This document shows positions 12,396 through 25,068 of a DNA stretch of 64,000 nt, one piece after another. Made by a program: the position numbers and the translations under genes. This stretch comes from Cannabis sativa. Its lineage: Eukaryota; Streptophyta; Magnoliopsida; Rosales; Cannabaceae. Every line of letters begins with the position of its first letter. Position 1 is the stretch's first letter. The notes beneath the pieces were generated by a model. The model saw only the letters and a list, made by a program, of their open reading frames with translations. It made no database searches and was not told the DNA's origin. The stretch is taken from the NCBI RefSeq assembly GCF_029168945.1, contig NC_083610.1:69617580-69681579 (forward strand). Direction: 5' to 3'.

Positions 12396-13585
12396 AGGCA
12401 TTTGTCTATCCGCTCTTGTTGCTTCTCAGACGGCTCCTTGTACACTGGCTCCCTTTGAAGTCTTGCGTTCTCTGGAATCAGCTTGTGTTCTCGCAGCTCT
12501 GAAGTCGTACACAGTAATCGCCCGTCACGATCTTGTACAGGAAGGCTTCCAAGAACTTCGGCAGTTTCTCTGCGCGTCGCGTCAAGTGTAGGTCGAGCCA
12601 GTCTATCTGCGATAATAAAAAGGGCGAGTTAGCTTAAAGTCACAAGATAACTCAAAAAATTGACTAAGTAAAGAAATACGCGACATACTAGGTCGACGGT
12701 TAAAGTTAGTCCTAATCCCTGGAACCTTAAACACATAAAACCACTTCGATTTACAATCTCCCATGTTGGAAACCATGCCTTCGACCCCATTGATCTCAGA
12801 AGTGGCCCACTTGCTGAAGCAATAGAAGCTTTTGAGGAGACCTACATTCTTTATGTCCTAGAAAAAGCTAACTCTTCTATCGAGGGTGCCCTATGCACGT
12901 ACTCCATATACATCGCGTAAAAGCCTAAGGCTATGCGATAGCTATTAGGGGTTAATTGGAAAGGGGACACATCGTACTGTTTGAGGATAGTGGAGATGAA
13001 TGGATGGAAGGGGATTGACACTCTGCATCGGAGAATGGGGATAGACACTATGACATCTTCTGAGGGTATGATCGCAGGGTTGGTAAAAGGGAGGTGTGGC
13101 CTTTGAGTAGGATGAGGACGCATGGTGCTAAGATGCAGTAGGTTTAACCTCGAAAAGGTGGTCAGGTCAGATTTGGTAACCCGCGAGACTAAGTCTTCAT
13201 AGGAGAATGGCTCATTCAACTGCGTGTTGTCCAACGAGTCGGACTCGCTCCCTTCGGCATCTCCACCTTCGTCAGACTCACGACTAGGAACTTCCCAATC
13301 TTCACCCATCTCCTCGACTTCGACTTCAGGAGCATGCCTGGAATGAATAAGATGATCGCGTACCGACACTGTAGACTCGCTGTCTCGAATCTCGATGGTT
13401 CCTCGTTCGGCGAGCTCCTACACCATCCTCTCGATGTCTACAGAAGACAGCGGACCGAACTCTGTGTCTCCAGCAGTAGGGACCTCCTCTTATGAGATCG
13501 ATGTCGGAATGAAGCTGTCTTCCTAATCGCCATCAAACACATTACCTCCTGAGCCAAGCATTTGGCTATCCGATAGGTCGCTCAT
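12396..13585 (-). pseudogene. Antisense gene of a Tat-like element, 'putative gypsy type transposon' domain (PF04195-like)
   Basis: The gene is read right to left. It starts at ATG 13585-13583 (MSDLSDSQMLGSGG), runs through an acidic region, and reaches a conserved block with the signature VSIPFHPFISTILKQYDVSP and NSYRIALGFYAMYMEYV, typical of PF04195. A 211-bp second exon follows a canonical intron at 12607-12688 (GTATGT...TCGCAG, 82 bp). Splicing keeps the frame open from NFNRRP into a charged tail up to the 12.4-kb junction, which strongly supports a real intron. The first exon carries three in-frame stops (one TAA and two TAG, in the first 70 codons) and a frameshift near 12855 with a nearby TAG, so it is now inactive. 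The protein's function is unknown. The C-terminus is cut by the junction. Confidence 0.72.
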
Positions 13586-13750
13586 CTTAAAGATAGAAGA
13601 TCTTTTCAGCGTGGTGAATGTGCAAAAACAAAGTAAGTGACCCACCCGCATATAAAATATAAAATCGTCTTAGGGGGATGATTTGAATTCTTGCAAAAAC
13701 CAATCAGCCCACCAAGACATGAAATGTCAGGTGTGCGAATAGAAGGATAT

Positions 13751-13992
13751 CTCAAAAACCGGCTGGGTGTATCCTAGTAACCTAAGCGACATGCGTTTTC
13801 GGGCATGACCCTGAAGTGACATGGAAACACCTACCGTTTCGAGGAACCTAACTAATCACAACCTGCGAATATGGCACGAATCTTCAGCTGGCGATGTGCC
13901 TCAAAAAACGGCTGGGAGAATCCCAGTGACTGAAGGGGCATGCGTTCACGAGCATGACCCTGAAGTTACTGGGAAACACCCACCGTTTCGAG
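13751..13992. repeat. Two units of a ~148-bp tandem repeat, each carrying a nested hairpin
   Basis: Unit 1 spans 13751-13844 and unit 2 spans 13900-13992, 149 bp apart. In unit 2, AAACGGCTGGGAGAATCCCA pairs with the reverse complement of TGGGAAACACCCACCGTTT across about 50 bases. A smaller inner stem, CATGC/GCATG, sits inside. Unit 1 has the same outer arms (CCGGCTGGGTGTATCC and GGAAACACCTACCG) and an inner CATGC/GCATG. A third unit lies at 24415-24501, beyond the copia insertion. The array lies between the start codon and the presumed promoter of the antisense gene, probably in an intron or leader. Confidence 0.75.
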
Positions 13993-14036
13993 CAAATCTG
14001 GTAGCCAAAGAATACGCTTATATTGGAACACTGGCG

Positions 14037-15931
14037 TGTTGGGTTTTATGCCCTAAATTAAACTCATTTCAATATAATCATATTTACTTATTAATATAGG
14101 TCAGAAATAACATTTAATGTTGCATGGTTCACATGATTTATTTCATGATTATATGTACATAATGTATAAATTCATCTGAAATCCTTTTCACATACTTGAT
14201 CCTGTTTATTGTGCCGTCAACACATTGGAAAGTAAACATGACTATGTGAATAAAGTTTCCTAGATTTATCAGACATAGGGTTTTACTGATATGATAATCT
14301 ACAACAGAGTTTACTTGCATTTGGAGAAATGCTATGTTCTTTCCAGAGCATTGGTTAAAGTAAAGCTCAGGTTGGATGCATGGAGTATGCATCGGAAGGG
14401 ACCGATATTGAACTTTGACTTAGATTTATTAAACTTACCGTAATATCTATTCAAGTCCATATCGCCTAGTTGATCCTAGATCAAATGTTCTTAATCCTGT
14501 TATGATTAGGCTCAATCTTGAAAGGCTATTCGTGTTCTTTGATTTGTTAGTTAAGCCTACTTTTAGGTCAGGGTGATACGTACATTTTGGGAACACGGTA
14601 GTGCAATTGAGTGGGAGCGCTAGCATAAACATGGAATCTATAGCTTCTATCTCGAGAATAGTAAGCAAAGGATGATCTCCTTCGAGCTTGACCAAACGAA
14701 CATAAATGGTGGAGTACTCATTTCACATAAGCTGAAATATCATTTATACGGGGCAAGTGTTTTAAGGATAAAATACATTGTAGGGTGTAACGGTAATCTA
14801 ATCCCTTTACAGTGTAGATCATTCATATAGAGGATCATTGATCACATTAGGATTATAACAATGGATAACTAATGATGTGTCTATATGGTGGAACATATAG
14901 AGCATTCTATATAACTGAGAGTACAATTCTAAGTTCTATGCGTGGATTCAACGAAGAATTAATAAGTTAGTGAATTTTAGTAATAAATTCTTGATCTACT
15001 TATTGGAAACTCGGTTATATAGACCCATGGTCCCCGCACTAGTTGAGATAATATTGCTTGTAAGACTCATATAATTGGTTTTGATTAATCAATTATAATT
15101 CTCAAATTAGACTATGTCTATTTGTGAATTTTTCACTAAGTAAGGGCGAAATTGTAAAGAAAGAGTTTATAGGGGCATATTTGTTAATTATAATACTTTG
15201 TATGGTTCAATTAATAAATATGATAAATGACAATATTATTTAATAATTATTTATAGTTATTAAATAGTTAGAATTGGTATTTAAATGGTTGAATTAGAAA
15301 ATTGGTGTTTTTGAGAAAATCAGATGCAGAAAAGATAAAACTGTAAAATTGCAAAAAGTGAGGCCCAAATCCACTATGTAGGGCCGGCCACTTTTGTAGG
15401 GTTTTCCCTCTGATATTTTCATTATTTTAATGTCAAATAATTCAAACCTAACCCTAGTGGAATGCTATAAATAGATAGTGAAGGCTTCAGAAAAATTACA
15501 CTTAAATTTTCTACTTTTTCATTCAGAAAAAACTGAGTCTTCTCTCTCCCTATCTTTGGCCGAACCCACTCTCTCTCTCTTCCTCATTGAATTTCGAAAT
15601 TCTTAGTGTGTGAGTAGTGCCCACACACAGCAAGTGATACCTCAATCATAGTGAGGAAGATCGTGAAGAAAGACTTTCAGCAAGAAGGAGGTTTCAGCAT
15701 CAAAGATTTAGAGAAAGAGATCCATGTTCAGATATTGATAATGCTCTGCTGCAGAAAGGAATCAAGAGCTAGATATCTGAACGGAAGGAGTCATTATATT
15801 CCGCTGCACCCAATGTAAGGTTTCCTAAACTTTATATGTGTTTATTTCATCGTTTTAGAAAGTTCATATTTAGGGTGTTAATAAACATACTTGTGAGTAG
15901 ATCTAAGATCCTGGTAAAATAATTTCCAACA
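14037..15931 (+). repeat. 5' LTR of copia element 2
   Basis: It starts TGTTGGGTTTTATGCCCTAA and ends AATAATTTCCAACA. It is nearly identical to 22508-24404. A plausible core promoter, TATAAATAG at 15466-15474, precedes a CT-rich stretch and would start the genomic RNA about 30 bp downstream. Minus-strand frames at 14138-14695 are repeated in the other LTR and are not genes. Confidence 0.93.
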
Positions 15932-15933
15932 AC

Positions 15934-15951
15934 TGGTATCAGAGCCATTGG
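15934..15951 (+). promoter_or_regulatory. Primer-binding site of copia element 2
   Basis: TGGTATCAGAGCCATTGG lies 2 bp after the left LTR and matches the initiator-methionine tRNA 3' end, with one change near its end. It sets the plus orientation of the element. Confidence 0.9.
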
Positions 15952-18900
15952 TAATTGATTTACTTGCAAGAAATTTGGACTTTAAAACGATTGTTTGTTT
16001 GTTTTTGGATGGTATCATGTTGTATTGAGTGTTATTTGATGATTGATTGTTGTTTGTGAATTTTCGTTAAAAATAATTCAATATCTGTTTCTGGAATTAT
16101 TTTTATTGGATAGTATGGAAAAAATTAAGCAAGTTACTTTTTTACAGAACTCAATTTCGATTTAATTTGAATTAGTTATGATTTTTTGAAGATTCGAAAA
16201 AATCGGAGTTGTGCTGAAATTTTCTTGCGATCGCGAAAACTGTCCGTACAGCTCACAATTTTTTCGTTTTTCTTCGATTTTTCATGCTTTTTCATGGAAT
16301 TAACTTCCGATTTTTTGTGTAGTTCTGTATTTATACTATTACTATTCCTAATTCAATTCTAATTATCATTATGAATTAATTTAATATTTTTTAAATTTAA
16401 TTTATGATATTAGTGTAATTTGAATTTAAAAATAGTTAGTATCTATCTTTTTTGCTTAATAATCTATCTTATTTTTAAATTTGATTATATCTAATCTTAT
16501 TTTTAAATTTAAGGTCAGATTTTAAATATTTTAAATTAAATTTTTTTTAAATAATTTGACCTTATTTAAATTTAAAATAAGATAACTATAATCATGTAAT
16601 TTTAAAAAGATGTAAGATATTTTGCTAACTTTCAAATTTTGTTATTTTATTTATTTAAATTACATTTAAAATCTGAAAAAGATATTTATTTATCTTTTTT
16701 AATTTTTTATTTAATTTTTATTTATAAAATAACATTTAAATTTTTAAAAGTAGTTAGCAAATTTTGAAATGATATTTAGGTTGGTTGAAACCTAATTTTT
16801 CAAAATTGTAGGTTTAATTTTAAATTTAAATTTTTTTTTAAATTTCGAATTTTTTCAAATTTTTTTTTAAATTTTCGAAAATTATTTTTTTTAATTAATT
16901 AATTATTTCGAAATTAATTATTTAATTTAAAATTAAATAAATCCTACATCCAACTATCCAGCTAACCTTGTTGCAGGAGTATGTGTTTTAGCTTGTTTGT
17001 AAGTTTTCAAAACCCATTATTACTTGATTGCAAATAGCCATGGTTACTTTTTGCCAGATCTAATGATCTGATGGCTCCCTTGGTCAAGATAATAATTTGT
17101 AACAGGTATATTTACAAACTTCTTTCATCTGTGTATGACCTAGCAACATGATAGGACCCATCCAAAGTGTGCCTGTGTGAGCCTATGTGTTTAATTTTAT
17201 TATAGATGCATATAGGTTGTTGTTGCTAAAATAAATTATCATAGTTCTTGATAGAATTTATTCAGGCCCATTTAGTTTTTGTGCGTATTCAATTAATAAC
17301 AGTTGTTCATTTTAAGGTTAAATTCCTCTCTTTTGGGCCTTGTGTGAGAGTTGGGAGCCATAGTAGTGGGTACGACATACTGAACCCAGCACCCCCTCAC
17401 ATGAACCACCCCAATTGTGAAGGCCATTTGCCTGATTTGAATAACTGTACTAGGTTAATTAAACTAGTTTAACCTAATAAAATTGATTAGCAACATAATT
17501 AATTTCATTTATTTTGAAATTAATTTAAGAAAAACATAGTTTAAAGAATTTTTTATCCTAAGCTAAACTATGTGTATTTTCTTGTATTTAATTAAATATA
17601 GAATTATAACCATCTAGATTCTTTCTGAAGCTTAATTTAAATTTTTCACTAAATATTCCTATTTAAGTTGATATTTAGTTATCTACAACTAACCAACTTA
17701 AATCTGAATATCTTTTGGATTTAAAATTTCAAAATTAAGTTAAGGAATTTCAGGCATTGGTTATTAAGATTCTTTAGATATTTTTTAAGTTAATATCTTT
17801 TCGAATATTAACTTAAAATGGAATATTTTAGATATTTTTTAAGTTAATATCTTTTCGAATATTAACTTAAAATGGAATATTTTTAATTTCTGATATTTAA
17901 TTAAATTTAAATTTGAAAAATATTTAAGTTCTAGATTTTTTTTCTAATACAACTTAAATTAGATATTATTTTTTCAAATTTTGTGGAAAAGATACTTAGT
18001 CAAATAAGATATTTTCTAGATAGTTATTTCTAGACTACTTATTATTTCTAATATTAAATAGGAAAATATTATACATTGTGAAATTAATTATTCAAATAAT
18101 TAATTTTGGTACAATTTATTTTAAGTATATTTTTTCCTAGTATTAAACTAGAGATTAATAATTAAGCCTTCTCTACACTTAATTATTTATTTCTTGAATT
18201 TAATACATTTAATTAATTTGAAAATTAAATATCTAAGTTGATTTTCATCATGATACTTAAATATTTCTTTTTCATGACACTTAATTAAATAGAAAATTAT
18301 TTTACTTGAATTTTTTTTCAACTAAATTTAAATAATTTTCAAAATATATTTTTCTTTATTTTATTAATCAAATTTCGAAATTACATTTTTTAAATGCTGG
18401 AATTTTGAATTTTATTTGAAAAATAGATTAAAGTTGTAAATTATTTATTTTAATTTTGGACCAACTTAAATCAATGATTTTTTTCATTTAATGATTAATT
18501 AAAATAAATGAAGTAAAATATATTTTTCTTTATTTTATTAATCAATTTTTGAAACTGCATTTCTTAAATGCTGGAATTTCGAATTTTATCTTGAAAAATA
18601 GATTAAGTTGTAAATGAATTATTTATTTTAATTAATTTTTGGACCAACTTAAATCAATGATTTTTTCATTTATTGATTAATTTAAAATAAATTGAATTAA
18701 AGTATATTATTAGAAATTGAATTAATTAGTCAAAGGAAAATCTAGATAGGTGATATATTTTTTTTTTTTGCTTGAAGTATTTTTCTAGTGTATTTAATTA
18801 AATAGAAAATTAATATTTAAGTTGATTTTCATCATCATACTTAAATATTTGAAATTTTTATTATATATTTAATTAAATAGGAAAATTATATTTTTTGTTG

Positions 18901-20599
18901 TAAATTAATTTTATTAATTAATTTTGGGCCAACATTAAATTAGAATAATTTTTCCAGGATTAATTTTTTATTTTAACAGGCATTTTCGAAAATTGTATCC
19001 TTGAATACTTTAATTTTTCGAAATGCAATATATATTTATAGAAAATTAAATTTGAGTTGTAAATTAATTTAAATTAATTTTGTAACAACTTAAATTGAAT
19101 ATTTTTCTAAATATTTATTGGAAATTATTACTAAGATGGAAATAATTCATGTTATTTTCTTATCCATCTAAGTAAAATTTATAAATATTAAATTAAAATT
19201 TATATTTAGAATTTTTTATTCTAAATTGGAAATTTTAATTAAATAAATATATATTTAAAATAAATAGATTAAATAAAGAGAATCAAAGAAAATACAACTC
19301 TCTTTAAATAATGAGCTTTATTATTAAGATATTCGATCTCCATTGTGGGTTTTACACCGCGTTTGTTTTAGTGAGTAATCCTCCCTAATGGAGGAACGTT
19401 CATTAGCAATTTCGCACCGTTTAACCTCGCATGATAAGTAGTTTGTAAGTGTTTTGTATGGTATGGATCACCCTAATGGTGGCGACCATACTTGACTTGC
19501 AAATTATGAAACAATGGTGGAAGCTCATAAGATAGAATTGCCTTGACTCTCGCCTAAACGGGACAACGCTGAATTCCAATCTTCATCGAATAAAAGGTTG
19601 CTAGAATGTTTAACATTTTAGATGAGCTGACAACTCTATTCAATGAATGGTAGCTTTGACTCTCGCCTAAACGGGACAGTGATATCAGTTTGTTGAAAAC
19701 CTTGGAAATTATTTAGGATTGTATGTTTTAGTATTTTCACTTGTCATTCCTACTTGCTATATGCTTATAATTTCTGAATTGTGTATGAATTTATATTGAA
19801 CCATGTTATTTTCTGTTATTAAGTTGTAGTTTAATTTCGAATCTTCATTGTTGGTCTAACTTGGCTTGTTTATCTAATGAGATAAATCCCTAGTGGATTT
19901 TCACCATTAGACATACATAATAGTGTTAGATCTCGAAAGATAAATATTGTATATGCGACATCTAGCTGTTCATCAATTGATGACACCTTAGACTAGTATT
20001 TTTACGATATGAAACAAGAAGATTGTGTAAATAAGATTACTTTGACTTTCGCTAATCGAAGCATCGTTGGATTCTTATTTATAAACGAAATTATCCTAAT
20101 TCCTCTTAGCTTATTCATTTTGAATTAGCTTCAAAACATATCATTGGATGAATGGTCTATAAATCATTTCATGTCATTCTATATTTTCTCTTAAGAAATT
20201 AAATGACGCTTATGATTATAATCCCGAAATTCTATTCCCAATTGATATAAATCCTCAATCTTAGAAATCTCCTACTTGTATGGGCAAATCAGACTTAGAA
20301 TTAAATAGTAGTGGTGGTACAAGATAGAATTACTCATTATATTTGGTATAAATTTTATGTCTTTGACTTTAATTTTAAATTCCAAATAGAAATTTTCTTA
20401 TATTTCTAATTTCAGATACAATACAGTTACACTTTCTCAAGTGTTTAATATCCATCTTTTATTAATGGATTCAAACTGTATGGAATATGAGTTAGGTATT
20501 CTGTGACCAGGATCCACTTGCACTATTCTAAGAATTCTTTAATGTAACTAAACCTAAGTCATCAAAAGACACTACCACTACCACATTTTTTTAATCTAT
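15952..20599 (+). other. AT-rich leader of copia element 2, gag lost
   Basis: About 4.6 kb carry no gag-like frame. Near 16200-16320, conserved flanks shared with element 1 (TTCTTCGATTTTTCATGC and CATGGAATTAA) sit next to a variable hairpin region. An imperfect direct duplication of about 55 bp occurs at 17765-17880. The pair of TTGACTCTCGCCTAAACGGGAC motifs is at 19543-19564 and 19656-19677, with a decayed third version near 20040. In element 1, gag starts about 170 bp beyond this pair. Here that position holds unrelated non-coding sequence, so gag appears deleted or eroded. Confidence 0.6.
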
Positions 20600-22487
20600 G
20601 GCATTTGTATCTTGTTCATAGTGGATTTGACAAGATCGATCTCTGCAAAAAGTTAATATGCCTATATCCACTGAAAGTAGTTCATCTCATTCGCAGATGG
20701 ATGTACATTCAGGGGTGGATATGAGTTTTTCGTTGTATTCTTAAAACGATAACTCTAGATTATACCTTTTAGCAAGAAATTTGAAATGTTTAAATATTTC
20801 ATTAATTTCTAGCAATGGTAAAAACCATTAAGGTAAGTGGTTAAAGATCTTGCAAACTGATAGGGGTGGAGAAATAGTTAGTAGATATGCAGTTCAAAGA
20901 TCATTAAATTGATTTTTGAATTATATCCAAACTTACCTCCCCAGAAATTTCGAGTTGCATGTTGATGATTAGTTACTAGTCGTTGCCTAATTCCTTCAAT
21001 GGTAATACGATTTCAGAATGATGTAATGGTTGTATACTTAATGTAAATCATTACTAGATTCATGGATGACCTAATCAAAATCTTAAGAAAAGCTAGAACT
21101 ATTAACCATGGTTTGTTAGCTATTCTAAGTGATTAGGGGTGGACCATCCCATAGTCAATAGATAAGAAAGTGTTTGTTCAAACAAATACTACTTTTCTAA
21201 GATAATGACTAAGTTTGAAAATAAAGTAGCAAATAAAGGAGATATTTAATTCTTGATTCCAAAAGTGTTCTATCATCTTATTTGACATATGATGATCCCA
21301 CTGCCTCTGTTGTCTTGTCACAACCAAAGAGGTTAATACCATTTAGTTTTCTTAGACATAATTCACGGTACCTTGTCGTAGTGGGAGAGTTTCGAGGAAC
21401 TCACTTTCTTATGACTTGGGAGACACTAGTGATTAAAATCCATTGTAAGTTTAAACAAGTAATGGATTGTCAAGATAAGAAACTAAGAAGAAAAACCAAT
21501 AGAGCTATGGTTTAATCCATTCACATGGAATAACTTAAATTTTTCTATTACAAGGACATAAAAGGAAATTTCGTGTATGTCTATTAAATGGACTTAACAA
21601 AACTTTCTGTTCCTAGTATTATAGGTTTGAGTTTATCTAAACCTATGGCTTGTGGTATACCTGGTAATTACTTACTATAATGCAAGCAACTTACTTTAGT
21701 AAGATGCTGAAGCATTTTCTTTCTAATGGCAATCTATAGAAGCTTCACAACTTCTTAGACATAGATTTTATTTATCTAAGGAAAAGTCTCAACTATTCCA
21801 GAAATGATAAGCCATGAAAGAATTTCTTAAATCAACAGTGAGAGGTCTTAGATATGCTTTTGTATGCCTTAGACCAGACACCTGTTGTTGAGTGGGAGTA
21901 ATGAGTAGGTATCAGATTAATCCAGGAGAAGAACATTGGAAGACAATCAAGTAAATCTTAAGATAAAGAAGAGGAACTATATGTTAGTCTATAAGGGTGT
22001 GTTTAAAACTCTTAGACTTACACCATATCAGATTTCAAAATTTGCCTTTGTGCTAGAAAATCTTTCTGATAAGATGGTGATTACTCTGGGGGTGGAATAG
22101 TGATTTTGGAGAAGTGTAAAAACCTATCTGAAGTCTCTAGCTCTACCAGATAGGGACTGAATGTTAAAGTTGCAGGAAAGGTACTTATTCAGTCTAAGGA
22201 AAGTTCTATACATTTTTGGAACCATTCCAAGTTGCCTAAACTACTAGTGTTATTTCCTGATTAACCAAAAGTAGTTGCCAAAGGTATAGAATCTAGTATC
22301 CCAAGAGAGTAAACATATAGAGAGGAATTTCACATTATCAATGATTTTGTGATTAAGGAAGAGTAATAGTGGAGGAAAGGTTGTGGTTAATTCAACCTTT
22401 CAGATCCTATTACAAGGAGTTTACTACTACTACACTTGATTTGTATATCGAGGTGTTGAGATTATTTGAAACGCACTTTTTGTTTTA
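20600..22487 (+). pseudogene. Decayed copia pol (integrase and RT/RNase H motifs)
   Basis: Short windows translate to familiar copia motifs. Near 20850-20880 the string LQTDRGGEIVSRY matches the integrase motif LRSDRGGEY, and a stop follows within 15 codons. Near 21890-21950 the string SRYQINPGEEHWKTIK matches the conserved block before RNase H (SRF..NPGEEHW..VK), preceded by a relic of the CTRPD motif. Stops and frameshifts interrupt everything else, so no enzyme could be made. The pol identity confirms the copia superfamily for elements 1, 2 and 3. Confidence 0.72.
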
Positions 22488-22507
22488 TATTAGTGCAAGT
22501 GGGAGTT
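22488..22507 (+). promoter_or_regulatory. Polypurine tract of copia element 2
   Basis: The bases just before the right LTR read TAGTGCAAGTGGGAGTT, purine-rich and identical in style to the tract at the left edge of element 1. This is the expected plus-strand primer position. Confidence 0.7.
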
Positions 22508-24404
22508 TGTTGGGTTTTATGCCCTAAATAAAACTCATTTCAATATAATCAGATTTACTTATTAATATAGGTCAGAAATAACATTTAATGTTGCATGGTT
22601 CACATGATTTATTTCATGATTATATGTACATAATGTATAAATTCATCTGAAACCCTTTTCACATACTTGATCCTATTTATTGTGCCGTCAACACATTGGA
22701 AAGTAAACATGACTATGTGAATAAAGTTTCCTAGATTTATCAGACATAGGGTTTTACTGATATGATAATCTACAATAGAGTTTACTTGCATTTGGAGAAA
22801 TGCTATGTTCTTTCCAAAGCATTGGTCAAAGTAAAGCTCATGTTGGATGCATGGAGTATGCATCGGAAGGGACCGATATTGAACTTTGACTTAGATTTAT
22901 TAAACTTACCGTAATATCTATTCAAGTCAATATCGCCTAGTTGATCCTAGATCAAATGTTCTTAATCCTGTTATGATTAGGCTCAATCTTGAAAAGCTAT
23001 TCGTGTTCTTTGATTTGTTAGTTAAGCCTACTTTTAGGTCAGGGTGATACGTACATTTTGGGAACACGGTAGTGAAATTGAGTGGGAGCGCTAGCATAAA
23101 CATGAAATCTATAGCTTCTATCTGGCGAATAGTAAGCAAAGGATGATCTCCTTCGAGCTTGACCAAACGAACATAAATGGTGAAGTACTCATTTCACATA
23201 AGCTGAAATATCATTTATACGGGGCAAGTGTTTTACGGATAAAATACATTGTAGGGTGTAACGGTAATCTAATCCCTTTACAGTGTAGATCATTCATATA
23301 GAGGATCATTGATCACATTAGGATTATAACAATGGATAACTAATGATGTGTCTATATGGTTGAACATATAGAGCATTCTATATAACTGAGAGTGCAATTC
23401 TAAGTTCTATGCGTGGATTCAACGAAGAATTAATAAGTTAGTGAATTTTAGTAATAAATTCTTGATCTACTTATTGGAAGCTCGGTTATATAGACCCATG
23501 GTCCCCGCACTAGTTGAGATAATATTGCTTGTAAGACTCATATAATTGGTTTTGATTAATCAATTATAATTCTCAAATTAGACTATGTCTATTTGTGAAT
23601 TTTTCACTAAGTAAGGGTGAAATTGTAAAGAAAGAGTTTATAGGGGCATATTTGTTAATTATGATACTTTGTATGGTTCAATTAATAAATATGATAAATG
23701 ACAATATTATTTAATAATTATTTATAGTTATTAAATAGTTAGAATTGGCATTTAAATGGTTGAATTAGAAAATTGGTGTTTTTGAGAAAATCAGATGCAG
23801 AAAAGATAAAACTGCAAAATTGCAAAAAGTGAGGCCCAAATCCACTATGTAGGGCCGGCCACTTTTGTAGGGTTTTTCCTCTGATATTTTCATTATTTTA
23901 ATGCCAAATAATTCAAACCTAACCCTAGTGGAATGCTATAAATAGGTAGTGAAGGCTTCAGAAAAATTACACTTAAATTTTCTACTTTTTCATTCAGAAA
24001 AAACTGAGCCTTCTCTCTCCCTATCTTTGGCCGAACCCACTCTCTCTCTCTCTTCCTCATTGAATTTCGAAATTCTTAGTGTGTGAGTAGTGCCCACACA
24101 CAGCAAGTGATACCTCAATCATAGTGAGGAAGATCGTGAAGAAAGACTTTCAGCAAGAAGGAGGTTTCAGCATCAAAGATTTAGAGAAAGAGATCCAGGT
24201 TCAGATATTGATAATGCTCTGCTACAGAAAGGAATCAAGGGCTAGATATCTGAACGGAAGGAGTCATTATATTCCGCTGCACCCAATGTAAGGTTTCCTA
24301 AACTTTATATGTGTTTATTTCATCGTTTTAGAAAGTTCATATTTAGGGTGTTAATAAACATACTTGTGAGTAGATCTAAGATCCTGGTAAAATAATTTCC
24401 AACA
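22508..24404 (+). repeat. 3' LTR of copia element 2
   Basis: This is the second LTR copy, 1897 bp, with the same termini as 14037-15931. The 2-bp length difference is due to an extra CT in a CTCTCT run near 24050. TATAAATAGG recurs near 23938. The duplicated target TGGCG follows directly. Confidence 0.93.
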
Positions 24405-24414
24405 TGGCGTATGC

Positions 24415-24501
24415 CACAAATGGCTGGGCGTATCGCAGTACCTCAAGGAACATACGATCGCACGTATGGACATTAGAATACTGCGACACGCCCACCATTT
24501 G
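24415..24501. repeat. Third unit of the nested-hairpin tandem array
   Basis: The outer arms CAAATGGCTGGGCGTATCGC and GCGACACGCCCACCATTTG are near-perfect reverse complements. The inner stem CATACG/CGTATG, with a 6-base loop (ATCGCA), is perfect. Subtracting the copia insertion, the spacing from unit 2 is about 147 bp, matching the spacing of units 1 and 2. Confidence 0.75.
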
Positions 24502-25068
24502 AAAGACTTAACCAATGTTCGCGCAACAAAATATACAGAGTATAAAATTCTAGGTTCTAAACAACGACTAGAAGTGATAAAGTCTCTGTGAAACCAAGGG
24601 TGAGCAGGCATGCGAGTATTCGAAGTGTTCATCCGAATACCCGCGTGTATTCAAAAGATAAACAAATAGGAAAGATGCGATTATTTAAACATTCTTCCTA
24701 AAGTTTACGGCTATGCAAATTTCAGGTCTATTTTTCTGTGATTACGCAGTTCTACACAGAAAAACAGAACCCTATATACGTTTCCTACAAGCATGCATTC
24801 TCAAACCCCTCCTCGAAATACAAAAACCCAGAGAAAGCAGTTTTACTTTCTTAACAGAAAACAAATATGCAAATAAATTCGAAACTAACCTTTAGTTTTG
24901 ATGATTTTCCCTACGGTTGCTCTCGATCGCTTCTGAGACTAAAGAGATTTAAGAGGAAACAGCAAGAATCTGGACAGGATATGGAGGTTTCTTTGAATCT
25001 CAGTAAAGGAGGGAAAAGGGAGTTAAGGACGAGAGGGAAAAATGAGAGAGTTATTTCGTATCAAAGAG

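Larger units (their letters stand above)
14037..24404 (+). mobile_element. Ty1/copia-type LTR retrotransposon 2, full-length ends, coding region decayed
   Basis: This element is flanked by a perfect 5-bp target duplication TGGCG (14032-14036 and 24405-24409) and bounded by LTRs of 1895 and 1897 bp with TGTTGG...CCAACA termini. The methionine-type primer-binding site follows the left LTR, so it runs on the plus strand. It is related to element 1, with similar LTR ends, the same leader motifs and a collinear pol region, but it is clearly diverged. No gag frame remains. Pol is recognisable only as short motifs. It inserted inside the third unit of the hairpin tandem array of the Tat-like element. 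Confidence 0.93.

Noticed and set aside
13747..13992. Hairpin repeats considered as a CRISPR-like array or tRNA cluster
   Set aside because: Units are imperfect, there are no uniform spacers, no tRNA fold or anticodon arm, and the host is a plant.
14138..14695. Minus frames of 82-84 codons, nearly identical at 22609-23166
   Set aside because: The duplication reflects the two LTRs of copia element 2, not a gene pair.
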